A stretch of DNA of 64,000 bases, from contig JBLWWJ010000003.1 in assembly GCA_048268005.1 (NCBI GenBank), forward strand, positions 186,001 to 250,000, read 5' to 3'. Shown here piece by piece: positions 36,566-44,945 of this stretch. Below the pieces are notes generated by a model that had not been told where the DNA came from, searched no databases, and was given only the letters and a program-made list of their open reading frames with translations. Positions within the stretch are counted from its first letter, which is position 1. Every line of letters begins with the position of its first letter. Position numbers and translations under genes: made by a program. The DNA comes from Ancylomarina sp048268005 (GTDB taxonomy: Bacteria; Bacteroidota; Bacteroidia; Bacteroidales; Marinifilaceae).

Positions 36566-37384
36566 CTAATAAAATCGATTGGAATGTTTTTGCCAATACT
36601 TAATTAGTATAAAACCAAAGAGCATACCGCCAAGATGAGCAAAGTGAGCCACATTGTCACCAGCACTCTGTTGAAAACCTAGGAAGAGCTCTAAAGCACC
36701 ATATCCAATCACAAAATATTTGGCTTTGATTGGAATAGGTGGAAAAATAAGCATCAGTTCCGTATTTGGGAACAACATTCCAAAAGCCAATAGAATACCA
36801 AAAACAGCACCCGAAGCACCAACGGTTGGTATATTAATACTTTCTGTTATTGCCTGACGGGCAATCTGGATACCTTGGTTGGCGTAAGCTATACTATCAG
36901 GGTTATCAGCCCATTTATCAGCAAATTCCAGCACCCAGGCTGCAGGTCTGCCCAATGAATCTTTTATAATTGCAGAAAATAACTCGGGAGTTGGTGTGTT
37001 TGAAAAAGCCGTGAAAGCCTTCATCGCTGATGTATAGTCTAACCAAAGCACAAAGGTATGTAAGGCCGCCGCACCAAGACCGGTTAGCATATAATAGAGT
37101 AAAAATCGCTTAGGTCCCCACACCGACTCCAATACGCGCCCAAACATAAAAAGGGCAAACATATTGAAAAACAAATGTGTGATATCACCATGCATAAACA
37201 TATGCGTTACAAACTGAAAGGGCTTAAAATAATCAGATGCAAAAAAGTGAAGTCCTAATATCTTAGATAAATTAACCCCTGTTTGTCCTAAAACCCATGA
37301 ACCCAAAAGCATTAATGCATTTATAATCAATAGGTTTTTAACTACCGGAGGCAGATTTAATAATGATGATCTAAAGTTACTCAT
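36566..37384 (-). CDS. Rhomboid-family intramembrane serine protease (copy B)
   Basis: The product is 272 residues from the ATG at 37384 (MSNFRSSLLNLPPVVKNLLI); the frame extends further upstream but the added residues are not typical. The HMFMHGDITHLFFNMFALFMFG motif precedes the catalytic core: serine in GASGAVFGILLAFG and histidine in NVAHFAHLGGMLFG. It has no cytosolic tail, unlike copy A. The two rhomboids are probably co-transcribed with mutL upstream and may differ in substrate range. Confidence 0.9.
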   Translation of the reverse strand: MSNFRSSLLNLPPVVKNLLIINALMLLGSWVLGQTGVNLSKILGLHFFASDYFKPFQFVTHMFMHGDITHLFFNMFALFMFGRVLESVWGPKRFLLYYMLTGLGAAALHTFVLWLDYTSAMKAFTAFSNTPTPELFSAIIKDSLGRPAAWVLEFADKWADNPDSIAYANQGIQIARQAITESINIPTVGASGAVFGILLAFGMLFPNTELMLIFPPIPIKAKYFVIGYGALELFLGFQQSAGDNVAHFAHLGGMLFGFILIKYWQKHSNRFY

Positions 37385-37530
37385 ATCAATATTTTTAGTT
37401 GATGCATGCAATTCCAGCTTACCATATCGATTTAGTCGCATTAGTAAACTTGTTTCTACAGCCGATCTTTATGCTTACAAGAGCCATACCAAGAAACAAA
37501 ATATTGGAATTAAAGTCAAGTTGTCAGTGT

Positions 37531-39528
37531 TTACCTGAAACGTTTGTCAAGTTCCTGAGTTTCCAAGACCGAAACTATAGTTTTTCCGTCAGGTGTATAA
37601 TTGGGAGTTTCACATGCAAAAAGTTGATCGATAATGGCACTCATTTCTTCCGAGCTAAGGGTTTTACCATAATTCACAGCTGATGCCTTGGCTAAGGCTT
37701 TAGCCAAATTCTCACGTACTTTCACCTTAACATCCAATTGGTTCACTTTATAGTTCTCCAGAAGATTCTCAAGCAACTCCTTAGGATCTCCATTTTGGAT
37801 ATCAGCCGGTGTTCCATTAATCACAAATGTTTTCTTGCCAAACTCTCTGATATCAAAACCTAATGCCTTAACATCTTCGATAATCACTTGCAAAAGTGTA
37901 TAATCGGACGCGTTAAACTCAATGGTTTGAGGGAAAAGAGTTTGTTGTGCGACTCCCTGATTATTCTCAACCGAATTTCTAAATTTCTCAAATAAAATAC
38001 GTTCGTGCGCTTTTCGCTGATCAATAATCATTAAACCTGATCGGACAGGGGTCAGAATATATTTATTTTTTAGCTGAAAAAACCCTTTGGATTTCACACT
38101 GCTTTCTCTCTGAAAGATTTTTTGTTGTATCTGGTTCTGTGGTGCTTCCTGATGCTGAAAATAATCTGGCATAGGCGGTCTTTTCACCTCTTTTTGTCCT
38201 CCAATTGGATAGTCGGGAACCAAATCGGGCTCTCTATCCTGATAAAGTTTATCCCAATCTTGAGGAACCTCTTTTTTTGTTCTTGGGCTAGAAGAAGGTG
38301 CTGGGCTGGGCTTTGACTTAAATTCCTGATAAAACTGATTGTTCTCTATAGAGTTAGTCTCTTGCTCGAAAGGATTAAAAGATTTTTCAGCGTCAAATGG
38401 ATTAAATGAAGTATCAGCCTCAAAAGGGTTGAACTCATGATTCACCTTAATCATCGGCATTTCAACCTCTGAAGAATCCTGATTAGCCACAGGAATTTCC
38501 AGACTGGTATCCTCATCAAAATCGATAGAAGGGACAATATTGAATTTCCCAAGAGCTTCACGAATAGAAGCCTGAATAATCTGGAAAATAGCCTGTTCAT
38601 CCTCAAACTTAATTTCTGTTTTTGTAGGATGAATATTGATATCGATAATCTTAGGATCCACTTCAAAGAAGATGAAATAAGGTGGTACCGTATCAGGGGG
38701 CAATATTTTATCGTAAGCCAATAAGACAGCCTTATGAAAATAAGGGTGACGCATGTAGCGGTTATTCACAAAGAAAAACTGCTCATCGGTTTTTTTCTTA
38801 GCATTCTTTGGTTTACCAATAAAACCCGTTAATTTAACGATACTGGTATTAGTATCGATACTGATTAATCTGGTGTTGATACTACGCCCAAAAACATTTA
38901 CAATTCTCTGACGTGTATTACTGGGTGTTAGATTGTAAACCTCAACATCATTATGAATCAACTGAAACTCAATATCCGGATTCGTTAAAGTAATTCTTTG
39001 AAATTCGGTTATGATATTTCGAAGCTCTGTGGAATTCGCTTTTAAGAATTTACGACGTGCCGGAACATTAAAAAATAGATTCTTAACACTGAAATTACTT
39101 CCTGATGGGCATGCAACAGAATCCTGAGAAATCAGTTCAGAACCATCAATAACAAGATGTGTTCCAAGCTCATCTTCCGTTCGTTTCGTTTTAAGCTCAA
39201 CATTAGCAATAGCTGCAATTGAAGCCAAAGCTTCACCGCGAAAGCCCATGGTACGAATAGCAAACAGATCTTTAGCAGCTTTAATCTTCGATGTGGCATG
39301 ACGTTCGAAAGCTAATCGGGCGTCAGTCGCTGACATTCCACAACCATTATCTATAATCTGAATGAGAGTTTTCCCCGCATCCTTTAGGTTAATTTTTATG
39401 GAAGTACTCCCTGCATCAATGGCATTTTCTACCAATTCCTTTACAACAGAAGCCGGACGTTGAACCACCTCTCCCGCAGCAATTTGATTCGCAACTGAGT
39501 CTGGAAGTATTTGTATAATATCGGACAT
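37531..39528 (-). CDS. mutL: DNA mismatch repair protein MutL
   Basis: The 665-residue protein has the GHKL ATPase signature in order: VKELVENAIDAGST (about residue 28), DNGCGM, TMGFRGEALASIA and a transducer domain. A proline/glutamine-rich linker follows, and then the C-terminal dimerisation domain. Near residue 510 it reads DQRKAHERILFE, which keeps both glutamates of the DQHA(X)2E(X)4E nicking motif but changes its H and A, and the C-terminal TPDGKT replaces the usual CPHGRP. Whether it nicks DNA is therefore uncertain. Confidence 0.95.
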   Translation of the reverse strand: MSDIIQILPDSVANQIAAGEVVQRPASVVKELVENAIDAGSTSIKINLKDAGKTLIQIIDNGCGMSATDARLAFERHATSKIKAAKDLFAIRTMGFRGEALASIAAIANVELKTKRTEDELGTHLVIDGSELISQDSVACPSGSNFSVKNLFFNVPARRKFLKANSTELRNIITEFQRITLTNPDIEFQLIHNDVEVYNLTPSNTRQRIVNVFGRSINTRLISIDTNTSIVKLTGFIGKPKNAKKKTDEQFFFVNNRYMRHPYFHKAVLLAYDKILPPDTVPPYFIFFEVDPKIIDINIHPTKTEIKFEDEQAIFQIIQASIREALGKFNIVPSIDFDEDTSLEIPVANQDSSEVEMPMIKVNHEFNPFEADTSFNPFDAEKSFNPFEQETNSIENNQFYQEFKSKPSPAPSSSPRTKKEVPQDWDKLYQDREPDLVPDYPIGGQKEVKRPPMPDYFQHQEAPQNQIQQKIFQRESSVKSKGFFQLKNKYILTPVRSGLMIIDQRKAHERILFEKFRNSVENNQGVAQQTLFPQTIEFNASDYTLLQVIIEDVKALGFDIREFGKKTFVINGTPADIQNGDPKELLENLLENYKVNQLDVKVKVRENLAKALAKASAVNYGKTLSSEEMSAIIDQLFACETPNYTPDGKTIVSVLETQELDKRFR

Positions 39529-39630
39529 ATAGAATTAAATGTGAGATAAATATTCCTTAATTCTCAAAAGTTAAAATGGAAATAAAACAAAACGAAGCTT
39601 CAATAATAAAGTTTCGTTTCAATTAGCTCA

Positions 39631-39945
39631 CTACATTTTAAGTATTGAGAGATCCCAACCGAAGACATAGCCATAAGCTATAATTAGAAGAATGATCAAA
39701 ATTATGAACAGTCGAATATTTGATTTCTTATTCGATGATCTCACATCGGCATTCTTGTGACGAAGAGAACGTCTCAGCTGTCCCTTGATATTGGGGATAT
39801 ACTGACCATTATCATCTGTCATTCCCAACTCGGACTTAATGCGATTTTCTCTCTCTTCACGCTCTTCTTTAGCTGGATCCCAATAGCGAGGCTCGATATT
39901 AAACCTCTTATGCTCCGGCTTTTTAAAAAAACCTGGTAATGCCAT
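39631..39945 (-). CDS. Small tail-anchored protein of unknown function
   Basis: The 104-residue product starts with a basic, proline-rich segment (MALPGFFKKPEHKRFNIEPRYWDP), followed by a charged helix and one C-terminal membrane helix (NIRLFIILIILLIIAYGYVF). This is a Bacteroidota-conserved small protein type, often linked to mutL, with no known function. It lies about 100 bases upstream of mutL and may be co-transcribed with it. Confidence 0.75.
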   Translation of the reverse strand: MALPGFFKKPEHKRFNIEPRYWDPAKEEREERENRIKSELGMTDDNGQYIPNIKGQLRRSLRHKNADVRSSNKKSNIRLFIILIILLIIAYGYVFGWDLSILKM

Positions 39946-40122
39946 AATTCCTTGTGTTAATGCTTTTTATATTTTCTTCGATTGTATGGCAAATATAGCT
40001 ATAAATACTGAATTACGGTCTAGAAATACAATTCAGACATGCAGGTATTTAGGATATATTAACAAAGTTCTTGCTGTTCAATTCTTTATTTATTATTGAC
40101 CTGAAAAGCGCTCCACTAATAC

Positions 40123-40917
40123 TTATTGAAATTTCTCTCCACAAAACCTACAGTACTGATCATCTTGATCAAGCCCTTCTGATAAACAGTTCTCACAAAC
40201 CAGACCTGATGGTAGGGCTTTGCTTGGTTTCGATAATTCTGCCGTAACAATCCCAGTTGGTACAGCAATTATAGCATAACCGGTAATCATCACAAATGAA
40301 GCTATAAATTGTCCCAATGCTGTAGTCGGTGAAATATCTCCATATCCCACAGTCGTAAGGGTTACAATTGCCCAATAAATACCTCTTGGAATACTAGTAA
40401 AACCATTCTCTTCTCCTTCAATCAAATACATGGTCGTCCCAATAATAATAACCATAGTAAGCACTGCAAAAAGAAAAACTGAAATTTTATATCGACTTTG
40501 TTTTAGTGCTCTAATGATAACAGCCCCTTCGCTCATATAACGATTCAGTTTTAAAATTCGGAAGATACGTAGCAAACGTAAAGCACGAATCACCATTAAA
40601 CCCTGTGTTCCCACAAAGAATAAACCCAAATAACTAGGAAGAATGGATAGGAAATCAATAATTCCGTAAAAGCTTAAAATATAGACCTTAGGCTTTGATA
40701 CGATCCATATTCTTAAACAGTACTCAAGACTAAAAATAATGGTAATACTCCATTCCAGAATGATCAATAAACTGTGATAATTCTTCTCAATAGATGGAAC
40801 ACTCTCCAGCATGACCAAAAGAATACTCAGCACAATAACAATCAATAATAAAACATCGAATAGTTTTCCATCTCTGGTATCTGATTCAAATATGATTTCG
40901 TAAAGTTTTGATTTCAT
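40123..40917 (-). CDS. Voltage-gated-like K+ channel with C-terminal zinc ribbon
   Basis: The 264-residue ion transport protein has six membrane segments. The fourth carries the voltage-sensor-like arginines (VIRALRLLRIFRILKLNRYM). The pore loop has TLTTVGYGDISP, the classic K+ selectivity filter. Past the last helix (about residue 225) comes a zinc-ribbon-like tail with two Cys-x-x-Cys pairs, VCENC and YCRFCG. Bacterial Kv relatives help set membrane potential. The fused zinc ribbon is unusual and could bind metal or a partner. Confidence 0.9.
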   Translation of the reverse strand: MKSKLYEIIFESDTRDGKLFDVLLLIVIVLSILLVMLESVPSIEKNYHSLLIILEWSITIIFSLEYCLRIWIVSKPKVYILSFYGIIDFLSILPSYLGLFFVGTQGLMVIRALRLLRIFRILKLNRYMSEGAVIIRALKQSRYKISVFLFAVLTMVIIIGTTMYLIEGEENGFTSIPRGIYWAIVTLTTVGYGDISPTTALGQFIASFVMITGYAIIAVPTGIVTAELSKPSKALPSGLVCENCLSEGLDQDDQYCRFCGEKFQ

Positions 40918-41035
40918 TGACAGGTCGGTTTATCAGGTAAGATTATGAAATTTACCCGAAGTTAACTAATTCATCTTATCTTCACTAGGCCCTTATCTAA
41001 AATACCCTTTTCAAAATACGATTTTTCCTTTCTTT

Positions 41036-41066
41036 TTGTATGTTGCCAATTGTTATTGTAGTTTTG
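41036..41066 (+). promoter_or_regulatory. Bacteroidota-type promoter of gmhA
   Basis: TTG at 41036-41038, a 20-base spacer, and TAGTTTTG at 41059-41066. Both halves fit. Transcription should begin near 41073, which rules out the TTG at 41074 as start and supports the ATG at 41083. Confidence 0.7.
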
Positions 41067-41082
41067 AAAAAAATTGAACCTT

Positions 41083-41655
41083 ATGATTCTTGAAGATATA
41101 AAAAGTAGTTTTAATGATGCTCACCAGGTATTGGAAGCATTTATCAACAAAGAAGAGAATTTTATTGCCATTGAAAAAGCAGGGGCTGCCATGTCTGATG
41201 CCATTAAAAATGGTGGGAAAATTATTTCATGTGGTAATGGTGGATCTATGTGTGATGCCATGCATTTTGCTGAGGAACTAACAGGTCGCTTTAGAAACGA
41301 TCGAATGGCCATGCCTGCCGTTTCAATTTCAGATCCAAGTCATATTACCTGCGTAGGTAACGATTATGGTTTCGATTATATTTTCTCTCGCTACGTTGAA
41401 GGAATGGGACAAAAGGGCGATGTCTTTTTGGGGATAAGCACTTCTGGTAATTCTAAGAACATCATTAATGCCATAAAAGCTGCCAAAGAAAAAGGCATGA
41501 CTGTGGTGGGCTTAACCGGAAAAACCGGAGGCGAAATGGCTGAGCTTTGTGATGTAGAAATTCGAGTACCCTGGACAGGTTATTCCGATCGAGTACAGGA
41601 AATTCACATTAAAGTGATTCATTGCCTGATTCAGTATATCGAATCGCAATTTTAG
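41083..41655 (+). CDS. gmhA: Sedoheptulose-7-phosphate isomerase
   Basis: The product is 190 residues from the ATG at 41083. It matches GmhA (SIS-domain sugar isomerase): GGKIISCGNGGSMCDAMHFAEELTGRF, GNDYGFDYIFSRYVE, FLGISTSGNSKNIINAIKAAKEKGM and EIHIKVIHCLIQYIE. It makes D-glycero-D-manno-heptose 7-phosphate, the first step to ADP-heptose for LPS. Together with the GT9 gene at 14115 it suggests heptose-containing LPS. A strong terminator follows. Confidence 0.93.
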   Translation: MILEDIKSSFNDAHQVLEAFINKEENFIAIEKAGAAMSDAIKNGGKIISCGNGGSMCDAMHFAEELTGRFRNDRMAMPAVSISDPSHITCVGNDYGFDYIFSRYVEGMGQKGDVFLGISTSGNSKNIINAIKAAKEKGMTVVGLTGKTGGEMAELCDVEIRVPWTGYSDRVQEIHIKVIHCLIQYIESQF

Positions 41656-41687
41656 ATTCAAAAACTTCAAGCAGCACTATAAAATAC

Positions 41688-41722
41688 AAAAGATCCAAAC
41701 CTCATCAGTTTGGATCTTTTTT
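41688..41722 (+). terminator. Terminator after gmhA
   Basis: AAAAGATCCAAAC and GTTTGGATCTTTT form a 13-bp stem with a short loop, followed by TTATG. It sits between convergent genes. Confidence 0.85.
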
Positions 41723-41735
41723 ATGACTTCATATT

Positions 41736-42023
41736 TTAATTATTTCTAATTGATTTTACGCGATCTGCAAAACCAGCATCTTCTTCAATTAACATCAGGC
41801 GTCTTACGCCACTTCCGCATTTGGCACATTTTCCTTTCATCAAGACCTCATCGGCATCTGTTAAAACCGTAACGTGGTCAACCACGCCTTGCGGACAGAT
41901 ATTACTGCAATTGGGACAGAATACCGTATGCTCTAACAAATAGTTAAAAGCTTCTTTTTGTTCTTTATTCAATAAATTCTCGAACTGTACACTTGCTAAT
42001 TCGATTTCTTCGTCTTGTGGCAT
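41736..42023 (-). CDS. Small zinc-ribbon protein of unknown function
   Basis: The 95-residue protein is acidic at the N-terminus (MPQDEEIELASVQFENLL) and carries two cysteine pairs, CPNCSNICPQ and CAKCGSG, about 30 residues apart, consistent with a zinc ribbon. No enzyme motif is present. It lies 47 bases downstream of the 5'-nucleotidase-like lipoprotein on the same strand and may share its transcript. Function unknown. Confidence 0.75.
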   Translation of the reverse strand: MPQDEEIELASVQFENLLNKEQKEAFNYLLEHTVFCPNCSNICPQGVVDHVTVLTDADEVLMKGKCAKCGSGVRRLMLIEEDAGFADRVKSIRNN

Positions 42024-42070
42024 TTTTTTTAATCTTAAATTACTGACTCCTTGTTTTCTGTTAATAGGGT

Positions 42071-43804
42071 TTATTTTTCACCATATAACAACTCATACTC
42101 ACGCTCTTTAGCCATCTGCCACCAAGCTTCCGGACTAACATTCCAATTCTTATTACAAGTGACTTCAACCACTTTTTTTTCTTCAATCCACTTCATTAGA
42201 TAAAAGCGTAAATCTTTTGTTGTTGAATTAATCAGTCGCTTACTAAGCTCTTCTTTCGAAAGTCCAGCACCTTCAGTTAAATGACCACCACCACCATTAC
42301 CACGGTATGAATTCAATGCTACTTTATAGGTTTTATTCAAATCAAAAGGCTGTCCATTACTCATCTTAATTATGCGAATTCTATTCCCTTTTTCTTTTCT
42401 CAAGTCCAGCTCATAGTCGATACCTTCAGCCGAATCGTAATTAAAAAACATGGTACTTAATCGACTTCTTTTTTGCGAAGTTTCAATAAACAACATCGGA
42501 TCGGTCTTCTTTTTCATTTGTCGAAACCACTTATCGTAACTGTATTCTAGGAAATCTTTAATCTCCTGACCACTTAAATTCATGGTGTAAAGCAAGTTCT
42601 CGAATCGATACAGTTTAAACAGATCCCTGACTTCCAGCTTTCCTGAATCGATACTCGCATTGAAAGACAAAGGCGCGGTAAATGAAACCTCAGCATCAGC
42701 CAAATCGAGTTGAATATTGTGAATCAAATCCACAAACGGAGAATCACCAAACATAGCCTCGGAGGTTTTAATACTCTTTGTGAATTCTCCCACTGGTCTG
42801 GAAACATAAGCCTTAACCTCATCAAAAGATGAATAAAACCGCTCCTCGAAAGCTTTAGAAACGGGTAAAGCTTTTACATCTACCAATTGTGGGCTTAGTT
42901 TCTTACTATAGGTCTTTTTATCTCCATTCAACTTAAACGAAACTGATACGTCAGCCAGGAATTGTACTTTTGATTTCGGATTAATGATCAAAACCTTCTG
43001 ATTGTTGGTATTCTCCACCCACTTAATTGCTTCTTGATGATCGTGTCCACAAACAATCATATCAAAGCCTGGTACATTTTTGGCCACTTGCAAAGCTGCA
43101 TTTTCTTTTACCTCCAATTCATTATTCCCAAGATCACCCATTCCTGAATGCAACAAACCAATAACAAAATCGGGCTGTTCTTTCTCCTTGATAATTGGCA
43201 TCCATTTCTTAGCTGAAGCTTCTATTTGCTCAAAATGCATTCCTGACCATATTTTCTCTGGCAACCACTTAGGAATTGCTGGTGTTACAAAACCTATAAC
43301 AGCTATTTTAACGCCATCTTTTTCAATTATTGTATAAGGTTTAAAATAAGGTTTTCCATCTGTATTATTAATCGCATTGGCACCCATCCAAGGAAAAGCG
43401 AATTCTTTTACTAAGCGATCATAAACATCGTGACCGGGCTCAATATCATGATTACCAACTACACCTGCATTGTATCCCATAAAATTCATCACCTCAGCAC
43501 AAATATGCTTTTGCTCAGTTTTCTCAAAATTGGAATAATACACCATTGGATCACCTTGCAAAATATCACCATTATCGAACAACAATACATGTTGATTGCT
43601 TTTACGACGCTCTTGTGATATATGAGAATAGGCCTGGGCTAGTGAACTGCCAGCTTTTCTATCATTCACCAAATTGTAAGGAAAAATAGCACCATGCACG
43701 TCAGTTGTAGCTATTATTTTAAAAGTTACTTCTTTCTTTCTGTCGGATTCACAGGAAAACAAAAAGGGAATGATTATCAGGAGATAAAATGCTAATTTCT
43801 TCAT
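42071..43804 (-). CDS. 5'-nucleotidase/metallophosphatase-family lipoprotein
   Basis: The 577-residue protein begins with a lipoprotein signal (FYLLIIIPFLFSC, lipobox Cys). The metallophosphatase domain has ATTDVHGAIFPYN, DNGDILQGDP, GNHDIEPG and VCGHDHQ, which give the two-metal site, and a C-terminal 5'-nucleotidase domain has LYTMNLSGQEIKDFLEYS and LNSYRGNGGGGHLT. It probably hydrolyses nucleotides or cyclic nucleotides at the cell surface or periplasm. The full length matches the bifunctional family. Confidence 0.92.
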   Translation of the reverse strand: MKKLAFYLLIIIPFLFSCESDRKKEVTFKIIATTDVHGAIFPYNLVNDRKAGSSLAQAYSHISQERRKSNQHVLLFDNGDILQGDPMVYYSNFEKTEQKHICAEVMNFMGYNAGVVGNHDIEPGHDVYDRLVKEFAFPWMGANAINNTDGKPYFKPYTIIEKDGVKIAVIGFVTPAIPKWLPEKIWSGMHFEQIEASAKKWMPIIKEKEQPDFVIGLLHSGMGDLGNNELEVKENAALQVAKNVPGFDMIVCGHDHQEAIKWVENTNNQKVLIINPKSKVQFLADVSVSFKLNGDKKTYSKKLSPQLVDVKALPVSKAFEERFYSSFDEVKAYVSRPVGEFTKSIKTSEAMFGDSPFVDLIHNIQLDLADAEVSFTAPLSFNASIDSGKLEVRDLFKLYRFENLLYTMNLSGQEIKDFLEYSYDKWFRQMKKKTDPMLFIETSQKRSRLSTMFFNYDSAEGIDYELDLRKEKGNRIRIIKMSNGQPFDLNKTYKVALNSYRGNGGGGHLTEGAGLSKEELSKRLINSTTKDLRFYLMKWIEEKKVVEVTCNKNWNVSPEAWWQMAKEREYELLYGEK

Positions 43805-43832
43805 ATAAATTGTATTGAATCTCCAAAAATAG

Positions 43833-43861
43833 AAAAAGGTTTCGGAAAACCGAAACCTTTA
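43833..43861 (-). terminator. Terminator after the Spy-like gene
   Basis: On the reverse strand, AAAGGTTTCGG and CCGAAACCTTT form a stem with a TTTT loop, followed by TTTCT. It lies between the Spy-like gene and the 5'-nucleotidase gene, both on the reverse strand. Confidence 0.8.
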
Positions 43862-43887
43862 CTGAAGTGCTAATTCTAAATTTAATA

Positions 43888-44715
43888 TTAAAAACGCTTG
43901 TGCATTTTTGCTTGTCTATGTTTATTCATCTTGTGTGATCTTGATAAGAATAGAACCAACTGATCCTCATCTAAAATATTACGAATCTCTTTCTGACTGA
44001 CAAATCTTTCTTTCGCCAATTGATTTTGAATAGACGAAATACGATCTAAATTCGAAAAGATTTCGTTCTTATTAGGCTTTTCATCGTTAAGTAAATGTTT
44101 TTGCTTTAAACGAAGCTCCTGCATTTCTTCTCTTAAATTTTGAGTCACCTTTTTATGCTCAAGCTTTAAGCTTTTCATTTGCTCTTGTTGCGTTTCAGAC
44201 AAACCTAATGCATTCACAGCTCTTTGCTTTCTTCCTTTATCAATAGCTTTTCTCTCTCCTTTATGCATTTGCCCCTTTCTACAGTTTACCTCTGAATTTC
44301 GCATTCCCGAACAATCAGCTCGCCTACCTCTAAGATTACCACGCATTTCTCTATGCATTCTCTGATCTTCATCTAATAAGCCTGAAGTTGCTAGTCGCAT
44401 ATTGATTCGTTCTTTCATCAACTGCTTTTCTAAAACTGTCATCTTATCGATATTTTCAAAAACCTTCTTTTCGTTTAGGTTCTCAGCGGACATTAAGGTT
44501 CTTTGATAAGCTTTAAGCTCATTCAATTCATTCTTTACATCAAGTGTTGCTTTTGCAAATTCAACTTTAGCAGCTTTCAATTCTTCTTTTTGAGCATCTG
44601 TCAATTGAATCATTGTATTCTGCTTTCTTTCGGCTCTTTTTCTTTGTTGTGCCTGACTAATTCCGCTGAAAAGCATTAAAGTCATTAGGATACATACTGT
44701 TATTTTAGTTTTCAT
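43888..44715 (-). CDS. Duplicated Spy/LTXXQ-like periplasmic protein
   Basis: The 275-residue product has a signal peptide (MKTKITVCILMTLMLFSGISQAQ) and two repeats of a long-helix unit. The first has LTDAQKEELKAAKVEFAKA, and the second LGLSETQQEQMKSLKLEHKK, each ending in LLDEDQ or ILDEDQ. This is the Spy/CpxP-like (LTXXQ) fold in duplicate, typical of periplasmic chaperones or metal-responsive proteins; the exact role is unknown. The middle linker is rich in Arg, Gly and Lys with two Cys. Confidence 0.8.
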   Translation of the reverse strand: MKTKITVCILMTLMLFSGISQAQQRKRAERKQNTMIQLTDAQKEELKAAKVEFAKATLDVKNELNELKAYQRTLMSAENLNEKKVFENIDKMTVLEKQLMKERINMRLATSGLLDEDQRMHREMRGNLRGRRADCSGMRNSEVNCRKGQMHKGERKAIDKGRKQRAVNALGLSETQQEQMKSLKLEHKKVTQNLREEMQELRLKQKHLLNDEKPNKNEIFSNLDRISSIQNQLAKERFVSQKEIRNILDEDQLVLFLSRSHKMNKHRQAKMHKRF

Positions 44716-44886
44716 ATCTTCTTTTTTTTAGACAGAAATTCTTCTTTTACAAAAAATTAACTGACGTGAAACATTGAGTTAATCTATACTGATTCAAATG
44801 AGATTTCATTAATTTGGATCCACTCCCATTTTTAAATCGCTTTCGAAATTTAGACGGGTTGCTCTTCGAAAGGTTTAATTCTATGT

Positions 44887-44921
44887 CAAAAAAAAAGATC
44901 CACCCAATGGGTAGATCTTTA
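44887..44921 (-). terminator. Terminator after the CtpA-type protease gene
   Basis: On the reverse strand, AAAGATCTACCC and GGGTGGATCTTT form a 12-bp stem (one wobble) with an ATT loop, followed by nine T. Confidence 0.85.
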
Positions 44922-44945
44922 AGATATACGAATATTTCAATCCAA

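Noticed and set aside
37385..37441. 19-residue N-terminal extension of rhomboid copy B
   Set aside because: It is not typical of the family and the inner ATG at 37384 gives a standard hydrophilic start.
41074..41082. TTG start for gmhA
   Set aside because: The predicted transcription start falls at about 41073, which leaves no leader; the ATG at 41083 matches the family.
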